NCBI GenBank assembly: GCA_030427905.1
Contig: JAUICL010000001.1
Location: 1,051,628 to 1,115,627, forward strand
Source of the DNA: Bacteroidia bacterium
GTDB taxonomy: Bacteria > Bacteroidota > Bacteroidia > Flavobacteriales_D > Cryomorphaceae
Reading direction: 5' to 3'
Length of the DNA: 64,000 nt
The notes beneath the pieces are model-generated. The model was not told the DNA's origin. It saw only the letters and a list, made by a program, of their open reading frames with translations, and made no database searches. This document shows positions 10,001-18,700 of the stretch, in pieces (the stretch's first letter is position 1; the number at the start of each line of letters is the position of its first letter). Position numbers and translations under genes: made by a program.

Positions 10001-12755
10001 TGATCTTTTCCGGCAGTTAAATGAAGCTCCTTTGAGTCAATCTAAGTTTACTGAAATTGTTGAAGGTGGTCAGGGCGAGGACAGTATAGAAACACTTTTA
10101 ACTGGCTTCTCTGGATTAACTGAATTGCAGAAGAGTGATCGATATAAGGAGGTCGAGGAACGTCTGGCAAATGCCCTAGATGTGACCCCAGATGGAATTG
10201 TATCAAAGATAGCATCGGCTGGTGACAAGTTGTTTAGCATGCAAGGTGCCCTGATGGCTGAGCAAGATGAAACAGTTTATTTAAAAGGAGAAAGCTCGAC
10301 TCGAAGTGCGATATCGAGAAGTTTGACTTCTGTAACAGGTTTTGACACTGCAGAATTGAAGGCTGAGAATTTAGATTGGCTTACAGACAGTTCAGATTCC
10401 AATCAGAGTTCAACTCGATCTTCTAGCCCGATGACTTATGGAAAGAGTGAATCTGCCAAAAACTATGCAGTGACAAATGCTCGAGATGCCATGGTTTTGG
10501 CAAACCCATTTGATGAAGTGCGAATTTCAGGTATCCCATTCCTGTTTTGCATGGTCCCAAACCCCATCGTTGCAGGACTTAGAATGGCTGCCGAAGCTAA
10601 TCTTTATAAGATCCATAACTGCATGAACATAGCAGGTATGGTCAGAGAATTAAGCCCTTTTGCAGCTCCTACAGATGCCACTTCAGGAATCCCGAGTATT
10701 GGCGTTGGAGAAACGTTCCAGGTTTCTGGGCAAGTGTCTGTTGCTCCGAGTAATTTCCGGTACGGATTCTTAATCGAACGTGCGCGTCAATTGGCAACGT
10801 TAGCACAGCAAATGGAATCTTCTCTTTTACAATATTTAGAACGATTTGATGCCGAAACTTTCAGTCAACTCAAAGCTGAACAAGATATTGAACTTGCTAA
10901 GGGCAATATTAAACTTCAAGATTTGAAGGTAAATGAAGCAGAATCAAACCTAAAGCTCGCAGAACTACAGAAAGAAAGGGCAGAAGTGCAAAGAGATGGG
11001 CTTCAGGAGATGATTAGTCAAGAGTTGTTAGGAGCGGAATTAAGGCTGATAGAGAATTATTCTCAGTTACTAAATGCCGAAAGAAGCCTTTCCTTTACAA
11101 GAAGAATTGAATCTCAATTAAGAGCAACTTTAACAGCGACAGGTGCGGGCGGTGGTGCTACTTCTGGGGTATCGGTAGCGGCATCGTTTGCAGTTGCAGC
11201 TGCTATAAATGTCTACTATGCGCTTATTGAAAGCCAGGAGAATGCAGCCTCACAAGCTAGGTATAATGCATCGGTTAATAGTGTTTTTGCTTCCTTAGAG
11301 CGTCGACAACAAGAGTGGAATTACCAAAAGTCTATTGCGCAACAAGATGTGAAAATTGGAAGTCAGCAAGTAAAAATTGCAAATGATAGGATTAGAATCG
11401 CCAGCCAAGAGAAAGAAATTGCAGAACTTCAACTAAATCATGCCGAAGCAACTTTAGATTTTTTAAAGAATAAATTCACAAGTGCGGCCTTGTATGAATG
11501 GATGAGCGGTGTGCTTGAAGATGTTTATTCTTATTTCTTGCAGGAAGCTACGGCTATGGCAAAAATGGCAGAGCAGCAGTTGGCCTTTGAAAGGCAAATC
11601 AGCTTACCTAGCCTAATAAAAAGCGACTATTGGAACGTAAATTCAAATTCTCTGCTTTCACTTAGTAGCACGACGGATGAAACCGATAGAAGAGGGCTTA
11701 CAGGATCAGCAAGGCTTACTAAAGATTTAGCCGAATTAGATCACTATGCCTTTGATAGTACTGAGCGAAAACTTCAAATGACCAAAGTCATTTCTTTGAA
11801 TGAATATGATCCAGTCCAAATGGAGATTTTTCGCAATACAGGTCGATATCTATTCAACTCTACCGCAGAACAGTTTGACAAAGATTTTCCGGGCCAGTAC
11901 TTGAGATTGATCAAGCGTGTAAGTGTAACAGTCATAGCCTTGGTTCCTCCAAACAAAGGAATTAAGGCTACTCTAATCAATAATGGAATTTCTAATGTAA
12001 TAACTGGAGATGTTGTTTTCCAGACGCGAACTATAGCGCGGAGTCCTGAAAGGATAGCCCTAAGCTCTCCGTATAATGACTATGGAGTATTTCAACTTCA
12101 ACAAGAAACCAACCAATATTTACCCTTTGAAGGCACAGGTGTGGAAACCAGCTGGGAGTTTTCGATGGAGAAAGCTTCAAATCCTTTTGATTACCGTTCT
12201 ATAGCCGATGTGCTGATCAGCATTGAATACGAGGCTAAGCACAGTAGCATATATGAACGTCTAGTTAAGGGAAGGCTCAATGCTGATTTCCCTTCAGCTA
12301 ATATAGTCCTGAGTCTGCGAAACAACCTGCCAGATACTTGGTATGAACTGTTAAACGGACATGACAGTCCTAACGGGTTTAATTCAAACTTTGAAATAAG
12401 AGATTCAGACTTAGTTCCACATGGTCAAAATCCAGCCATTTCCATATGCAAGGTGTTCTTGTCTCATTCGATAGAATCCGGAGATGAAACCTTGAATGAG
12501 AGTAGAATACAATTGATCTTTGATCCAAATGGAGGAAATACAGTGACTGGAAACGAAATAAACCTAGTGAACTTTATTTCAAATCCAGAAACTGTGGCGA
12601 GTGATGAGAGTTTCAATGAAGCTTCGCCGGTGGGTAAATGGCAAATTCATATAACTAATTCTATTCAGGTGAGAAATATGATTGCCGAAGACAAGTTGAA
12701 CGACATTCTTATTGTGTTCTCGTATGGTATTGACAACATTCCTTTCACTTCATAA
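4032..12755 (+). CDS. Tc (ABC) toxin TcA pore-forming subunit
   Basis: This 2907-residue protein has the length and order of landmarks of TcA subunits, which form the pentameric injection channel of Tc toxins. A VRP1-type motif with CGCSDCES and PQAYLADLLNF lies near residue 432. Helical shell repeats beginning DPDI/DPDL recur near residues 653, 844 and 1027, with a diverged copy near 1190. A beta-rich insertion spans about 1410-1800. Conserved linker blocks follow (YFFVPLEFALSLTRNGFYSE near 1837; IPFLFCMVPNP near 2163). Long coiled coils (about 2247-2360 and 2417-2517) flank a Gly/Ala-rich hydrophobic stretch (about 2365-2397) that would be the membrane-inserting channel tip. Residues 2537-2907 match the C-terminal TcB-binding domain (YLPFEGTGVETSWEF, NPFDYRSIADVLISIEYEA). 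No signal peptide is present, as usual for the family. The TcB-TcC gene starts 14 bp downstream. Confidence 0.93.
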   Translation: MPALNDLLTFVPSEQRNEINDFISYLLVNSVVGDSIQELAYLDTPTLLQAWNSIAPNDVYDEIRGDVIVNRAQSIMSSLPVVDPAKPKSKYEELRVNSLWNDLLSFYSGERASFIKVLSNDYVERYLFSASKHPFDEFSTLNASAFRAIITEPVMESLATYYIGLAQRYIRFHRVEFTHYIKVEDSGGNAIRDARVALLDGSGGNETGVVMYSNHEGLVRNGFSTSEDVDSSFKKTFFTQVSVNGYVADEFSVAYNHNAPNQISTIQLSPSSADSSTLGSISGSIPAGLKTYIQNKLSIGNADNALLKDIREIGLIRNQEDYSLSGSANTYAKKIDALAVYELVKPGSSSLSLHESVYNNYDSPIKVAATSRKRFLEDHDGLFSDRYEALIYHETCVKQSMYAATRMGQTRDGLNPSLVENPVIPDLNHDNDCGCSDCESAVGPQAYLADLLNFCSSHVVIDDGSSVVPVDANWIDANLHQDLDDIPASCEALEDTYCQGRLATQVLVKMANDPQDTTLDKRRVEYIEEAYRSILQGLGTSFEDLQSIQTASESERRAFAHNLGLVFEYADEDSSPQETVKVIYKDISSITVDDELTLLYRYFGLPSTDASATLPGNQEGDWLTKWKRFRIRELWMERDFPTNSYHKKERAVLDPDIVTVDDFRNPTIFSPSTGKPRAYELWEHRRAYLDTEIDDLTTAIGSSIANGFSHLEGNGNFQYSPISGSNALTGGVWPGNSEADLEAIYNGGDSSQLFSTYGLETPELKRLFDLKQKSSPTVEEIAEAVNIFMRAVKRHLSEIEDGGTIPWIVEENALNVELSAKEFIVSGNRPKEGWWLEKDQNIPVLDPDLISERDLPEIIFRQTSDVDALTLLTDNKEDLRLYLQDELVNSSSTLEQKVDNAFSGSGYSFDNSNPKLVDLRSDLDDPLSSETAIDIIENTLQVSVEDFVFLIDTVASGNELTSSEEERIYSILLYVRKVHSMYGNWASVETPIPIWKLVKAKLPLWLAYTEERQEWEKAFKENCKEPIIDPDLIGPAYLKKPYENEPAFDLWQQRFSLVHGSSGIIDDISSEAFDGTQNISNFDNLINKYLFDSATLSISELVELRNSGIDIFPFFAQFQCTASDFKYFENCRENVVGQNPLTADQKNRLYYRLAAIQKKRLYYGWKVEEENNEITQSPDFFRNRDEDYFTYPPTLPYELSPYLASSSDLNLWRRTIVSREDEEAGVLARINELLANADDENIEYIRNAYIHFHETGNFSLTEKARKLGNKLFINLEDNCCSKTNATAFAIETLQQIIWKTNTGDALSDYPDIKLELDSFDSVWQWMGSYGNWRSSMFVFLYPENLLLPSLKQKSSPGFKELIDVTSNNRRLNPRGACDLAEDFTSYINDVNSLELKCSIEAEVMAKKEDKCSDQAQIIEDQVFVFAAAKNSGKTYYSIAISDDQGFEQKMLWKEIPQLEDDAIIKGCDVYKSNKHKVNFLYLFYLKKSVTSIDRFYALRFDLDKNRWEEEPLEFELSEDEFNISNLYTNEVESPIPDQILDHLELNILELEVCKNLYYWQTPSIAISLKSRYTSQETNEEKSFIITFTRSLNSEGGEEFKDEFSWDLWNSYVTIIGDAFFREHSMTGRIHSYAFRQNGSPEPFWHGDERYFILSQKFTDTYTQLNALKLKRNNLGEVIRESDGLPVSATAIRNASLFPVGREDEVQIVTWNFQVDDNMLVFKEMGDDEEDADVFVMAKDTNYTFTNTYPFQVDQEIPFLYSENNSIFLRKIKYSTSSSNFEISDNFLELTPQINEAPALDPNLNRQGRLSLKATIQDSFLQTNVSNNPMLRVLLSESYFFVPLEFALSLTRNGFYSEALQWFRLVYDFYAPLGERKIYIGLEEEESLDALSDRISDWYEDPFNPHAVAATRQNAYTRFVIISIANCLYKYANSEYTVDNSESVPRARELYEDIQELLSILKPSDPCQKEEILRPLESYIDDDVNWRYLWNDLFRQLNEAPLSQSKFTEIVEGGQGEDSIETLLTGFSGLTELQKSDRYKEVEERLANALDVTPDGIVSKIASAGDKLFSMQGALMAEQDETVYLKGESSTRSAISRSLTSVTGFDTAELKAENLDWLTDSSDSNQSSTRSSSPMTYGKSESAKNYAVTNARDAMVLANPFDEVRISGIPFLFCMVPNPIVAGLRMAAEANLYKIHNCMNIAGMVRELSPFAAPTDATSGIPSIGVGETFQVSGQVSVAPSNFRYGFLIERARQLATLAQQMESSLLQYLERFDAETFSQLKAEQDIELAKGNIKLQDLKVNEAESNLKLAELQKERAEVQRDGLQEMISQELLGAELRLIENYSQLLNAERSLSFTRRIESQLRATLTATGAGGGATSGVSVAASFAVAAAINVYYALIESQENAASQARYNASVNSVFASLERRQQEWNYQKSIAQQDVKIGSQQVKIANDRIRIASQEKEIAELQLNHAEATLDFLKNKFTSAALYEWMSGVLEDVYSYFLQEATAMAKMAEQQLAFERQISLPSLIKSDYWNVNSNSLLSLSSTTDETDRRGLTGSARLTKDLAELDHYAFDSTERKLQMTKVISLNEYDPVQMEIFRNTGRYLFNSTAEQFDKDFPGQYLRLIKRVSVTVIALVPPNKGIKATLINNGISNVITGDVVFQTRTIARSPERIALSSPYNDYGVFQLQQETNQYLPFEGTGVETSWEFSMEKASNPFDYRSIADVLISIEYEAKHSSIYERLVKGRLNADFPSANIVLSLRNNLPDTWYELLNGHDSPNGFNSNFEIRDSDLVPHGQNPAISICKVFLSHSIESGDETLNESRIQLIFDPNGGNTVTGNEINLVNFISNPETVASDESFNEASPVGKWQIHITNSIQVRNMIAEDKLNDILIVFSYGIDNIPFTS

Positions 12756-12769
12756 AACCCTTTAGGAAG

Positions 12770-15700
12770 ATGCAAAGCGAGAAAACGGGCGTTGATGCCA
12801 ATGTTATATCCTTGCCCAAAGGGGGCGGGGCAATGCAGGGGATGGGTGAAACATTTAGTGCGGATCTATTCTCTGGCGCAGGAAATTACTCCATTCCTAT
12901 CACCGTCCCGAAAGGGCGGATGGGCATGCAGCCTCAGCTTAGTTTAGGGTATTCAACCGGAAATGGAAATGGCCCGATAGGGTTGGGATGGAGTATGGCT
13001 CTGCCGGGTATCATGCGAAAAACTTCTCTAGGGATACCGCAGTACAGAGACGAAGATGACATTTTTGTCCTGTCAGGAGCCGAAGATCTGATCCCGGTAA
13101 ATAAGGAAGTAAAAGAAGAGAGTGGGGTGTCCTTTCAAGTGACTGGATACAAGCCAAGAACGGAAGGATTATTCGCCCGAATCAATCACTTCAAGGGTGA
13201 TGATGGGAGTGACTATTGGAAAGTTCAAACCAAGGATGGTAAAGCATCCTACTACGGAAACCCGAGTGTTGGTGATGGAAACCCATGTACGCTGACTGAT
13301 CCAGATAATGATCAGAAGATATATCAATGGAAAATTTATAAAACGGTTGACCTTTTAGGAAACGAAGTAGTTTATGAGTATGAATATGCGGTAGAAAGTA
13401 ACGGTAGTACTTCTCATACTCAGATTTACCTGAACAAGATTAAGTATGCGAACTACCTAGAAGGTAGTGAATTGAAGCATCTGTGTTCTGTTGCAGTAAA
13501 CTACGATGATCGTCCAGATCATTTCTCAATGTTCAATAGTGGTTTTGAAATCAGAACCAAGAAACGAATTTCCAATATTGAAACTTTTACCCACCCCAAT
13601 GATGGAGACCTACCAGTAGGCTACACCGCTCCTGATAGGGATTGGATTTCTGAAGCCGCTCCAGCAAACAACCAGTGGAGATCAATAGCTTATGGTAATG
13701 GAATTTTTGTTGCAGTCGCTGGAGGAACTTCGCAAGTAATGCGTTCGACAGATGGAGGTGCAAACTGGACTTTGGTTTCAGGGACAGAAGCAAATAATTG
13801 GCGCTCAGTTGCTTTCGGAAATGGCGTATTCGTCGCAGTTGCTACGAATGGATCAAATCAAGTCATGCGCTCTACAGACGGTGGTGAAAACTGGACTACT
13901 GCATCTGCTTCAGAAGCTAATGGCTGGTCATCCGTGACGTATGGCAATGGTGTTTTTGTCGCAGTAGCTGGTAGTGGAAATGGATCAAATTGGGTGATGC
14001 GATCAACAGATGACGGAATTACTTGGACTTCTGAAGATGCAGCTGAGGATAATAATTGGATGTCCATTACATTCGGTAACGGAGTTTTCGTTGCAGTTTC
14101 TCAGAATGGAACAAACCGAGTGATGAGGTCTGATGATGCGGGATTGACTTGGAGCTCTATCCCGGCAGCAGAAGACCATACATGGTTTTCGGTAACATAT
14201 GGTAACGGTGTTTTTGTAGCAGTGACCCAAGCTGTTCTGGGTGTAGGAAATCAAGTAATGCGCTCTACAGACGGTGGCTTAAATTGGACTTCGGCAGAAG
14301 CAGCAGCAACAGATGGATGGGACGCGGTTACATTCGGAAATGGAATGTTTATGGCGGTCGCCCTTGGCAGTTCTCAAGTTATGCGTTCTATTGATGGTGG
14401 TGAAACTTGGAGTTTAGGGGTAGCGGCAGCAACTGAAGGGTGGTTCTCTATCGCTTATGGAGATGGTGTCTTTGTCGCTGTAGCAATGGGTGGCACAAAT
14501 CCGATCATGAGGCTACCTATGTCGCAAAACGACATCCTTGTAAAACGTACCGTTCTCACCTATCAGGATGAAACACCCGCCGGAGCACCTGAAAACGGGG
14601 TGTCTCTTTTGGTCAATGTGCAAGTAGAAGGACATGGACCTGATAAGGTTGAATCGATGCCGCCGGTCGAGTTCAAATACTCAGAATTTGATGGTGATTC
14701 ACGAGATCTGATTGCGATAAATGGGGCGCATCTCCCGCCGACATCTTTGGCGAACCCAAACATGAGCCTCGTAGATCTGGATGGAAATGGACTGCCTGAT
14801 ATGGTGGAAATGATCCCCGGCCTTCCCATTCGGTTTTGGAAGAATAAAGGAAATGGTGAGTTCGACCTTCCAAGAACGATGAAGGATGCACCATTAAGCC
14901 TGAGTGTAGAAGCCGGTCAGGCACAGTTGATGGACGCCAATGGCGATGGAAGAGCTGACCTTGTTATCAATACTGCGAATATACAAGGGTATTACAGTCT
15001 GCGTCTGGATGGTCAATGGGATGCGAAGTCCTATACGGCCTACGAAACAGTACCTACTGTGAACTTTGCGTCGGCTGATGTGAAGTTTATGGATTTAACT
15101 GGTGATGGACGAACCGATGTTATCATAAACGATGACAGAAGCCTGGTATGTTACTTTCAAAATTCCCCTTTACTCTCTGAAGTAGGTGAGCATTCAGAGT
15201 ATCCCGAAAAACCGGGCTGGTCTGAAGTGAAGCGAGTTCGAAAGCAAGACAGTGATCATTTTCCAAATGTCAATTTTGGAGATCCGCGAATCAGAACTGC
15301 AGATTTGAGTGGTGATGGGCTCCAAGATATTGTCATGGTTACGAATGGCGGTGTCTTCTATTGGCCCAACCTGGGTTATGGCCGTTTTGGAGCTAAGCGA
15401 CAAATGAGAAATGCGCCACGTCCTGGTTTCAACTTCGATCCTAATCGTGTGATTCTGGCAGATATTAATGGCGATGGGCTAACCGACTATATATACATCA
15501 ACACCAACTCGGTAGATTACTGGATTAATCAGTCTGGAAATGCCTGGGGGGAAATGAAGACCGTAAAAGGAACTCCGCGTTTCACATCTCGCGATTCCAT
15601 TCAGGTGGTAGATTTGATGGGGACAGGTACGCCCGGCTTGCTGTGGTCTTATGATCTTGGGGCTAATCGAGATAGATTCTATTTTGTGGATCTAACGCGT

Positions 15701-18700
15701 GGAGTTAAGCCCTATTTGCTCAATGAAGTGAATAATAATCTGGGGGCGGTTACCAAAGTGGAATATACGCCAAGCACTTTTTTCTACCTACGCGATAAAA
15801 ACGGAACGGAAGGAAATGAGTTCAACTTTATAGACCCTGTTGGTGAGTGGAAAACTAGACTCCCTTTTCCTGTCCTGACCGTTTCGAAAGTGGAATCCAT
15901 TGATCGGATCTCAAAGACCAAATTGACATCGAGGTACTTCTATCACCATGGATATTGGGATGGCGTAGAAAGAGAGTTCAGGGGCTTTGGTAGAGTAGAT
16001 CAATTCGATACGGAAACCTTTGATGCATACAATGCGAATGGGCTTCTCCTAGATGAGAATTTCGATGGAGTGGCTGAAGCTGACTACAGCCCGCCTATAT
16101 ACACCAAAAATTGGTTTCACCTGGGCCCGGTCGAAGACGATTCCATAACCGGGTATCGACGTGGTGAAACAGACTGGACCGAGGTAAATTATTTGGATGA
16201 GTATTGGGAAGGTGACGCACCCATGCTGGAACGCCCAGCTGAATTTTACAGCCTAATCAGTGGCTTGTCGCGCAGAGCGAGAAGGGATGCCTACCGTACA
16301 TTGCGAGGTACGGCATTGCGATCTGAGCTTTTTGCCAAAGACGGAAGCACTAACCGAAAGAAGCCGTATTCTGTTAAAGAAACTCAGAACTCCATCCAAC
16401 TGATCGATTCTCCGGCCACCAATGAAGTAATTGATGCGTATCGCACCCTGCGACACTCCAATCATATTTATTTTCCTTATCAGTATTCTGCGCGGGAATC
16501 CATGTGGGAACGAGGGCTGGAACCCAAAACGAGTTTTTCATTCACGGGAGAGTTAGACCAATACGGACAGGTCTTATCTAGTTTGAGTATTGCCGTTCCC
16601 CGAGGCAAAGATCCATTGACCGGCGGCGAATTGGACGACGCTCCACACTACGACTCAAATCATTCCTATGCGGCAGTTTTGAGTACCAGTGAGTACTTCG
16701 ACCCCGATTCTTCCGATCCGTACTTTGTAGATCGAATGATCCAATCTAAAGCTGAAGAGTTGACAGGGATTGATGCCATGAGTGTTTTTGCCATCAGAGA
16801 TGCTGCCTTAGCCGACTCCCTGACTAAGAATCTATTGGGTCATCAGCTCAATTACTACGATGGAGCCCAATACGTAGGTGAGCCTTATGGTACCATGGGC
16901 GACTATGGATTATTGGTTAGAAGCGAAATTTTGGCTGTAACTCCTGCTGAGCTTACAGCAGCTTATGGTGGTGCCATTCCACCGGCATTCGCCGGCGTGG
17001 GTACTCCCGACTGGAGTGCATACCCCGCTGGTTTTGTAAGCGAATTGAGTGATACTCGCCTGGGTTTCACCTATTATCCGGGTGGAGAAAGTACCCCGCA
17101 TGTGGAGGGATATTATGCCACCGGTGAGAAATTGAAATACGACCTTCAAGATTCGCAAAGTACACACAGCCATGGATTAGTGGTTGCTATGCGCGATGTG
17201 TACGATCATGAGACCACTATTGAATATGATGGGTACGCACTGCTTCCCCGGCGTGTTGTAGATCCTGTGGGAATGGAAGTGAGTTCTTCAAACGACTATC
17301 GACTCCTTGTTCCCAATGAAATGACAGACCCTAATCAGAATGTAACTAAAGTTGGGTTTAATGCTCTTGGGCTTGTCGAAAAGACCCTTCTCTGTGGGAA
17401 GGACGATGGTACCGAAGGCGACACGTTTGTAGTGCCAGGAGCCCTTTTTGAATATGACTTTTTCGCATTCATGAATGATGGTGACCCCATATCGGTCAAG
17501 AAGACGGTACGTGAGCACCATGTAAACGCTGACTACATCAGTAGCCTGCCAATTGATGAACAAAAAGCAACGATAGAATCGGCGGAATACAGTGACGGAT
17601 ACGGTCGCATCATTCAAAGCCGTACCCAGGCCGAAGATTTGATATACGGAGACCAAAAATTTGGCGATAGCGGTTTATCTGCAGATATGAGCCAATTGGG
17701 CGATATGGTCGGGGTAGAACGCGATGAGCTCGACCCACTGAATGTAGTGGTGAGCGGACATAAGCGATACAATAACAAAGGAGAAGTGGTAGAGCAGTAC
17801 GAACCCTATTATGATGCGGGGTTTGACTATGCCGAAGATGATACGCCGACCGGTGCCACCATAAAGATGTACTATGATGCCTTAGGCCGAATGGTCAAAA
17901 CCAAAAACCCGGATGATTCGGAGCAGCGGGTGATTTTTGGTATTCCCAATGCTTTGAATACCCCTGATGACTGTTTACCTACCCCCTGGGAAAGATATAC
18001 CTATGACGCCAATGATCTGGCTCCCATTACCCATCCAGGTGGCGACAATGGCGGGGTGTTGGCATCACATCATTTCACTCCTAAGAGTGAACTGATTGAT
18101 GTACTTGGCCGCGTGGTAGAAACCACCGAACATGAAGTATACGATGATAGTGGACTCTACGATGGCAGCATTACGTACGACGATGTAGTGATGAAGTATG
18201 AGTACGATATCAAAGGGCAGCTTACCAAATCGATTGACCCATACTTGCGGACGATTTCTGAGAATATCTACGATACCGCAGGCAATATGCTGTCCAGCAC
18301 GCATATAGATCGTGGAACTCAAACGCTCTGTGTAGATGCCATGGGCTTGCCGGTTCAGACCACTGATTCAAAAGGCGCTGAAACCTTAACCACTTACGAT
18401 ACCATAAACAGGCCTTTAAAAATGCGCGCGAAGGATCAGACCGGCGAAGCATTTACCTTGCGCATTCAAAACACATACGGAGACAGTGCCGGTCTTACAG
18501 ACTCGGCCGAAAAGAATCTCAATGGGGCACTTTATGTACAGTATGATGGTGCAGGAAAACTTCAGTTTACGAAATACGACTTTAAGGGAAACCTGAAAGA
18601 AAAATTCAGGAATGTGATTAAGGATGACCTCCTGCTCGTGAAATTAAAGTTTACCGCCGATTGGGATACCCTTGACGATACTGATCTGGATTCTCAGAAG

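Noticed and set aside
13635..14520. CRISPR-like or simple tandem DNA repeat
   Set aside because: The periodicity is about 126 bp with codon-level variation and a protein-level Asp-box pattern, so it is a coding repeat.
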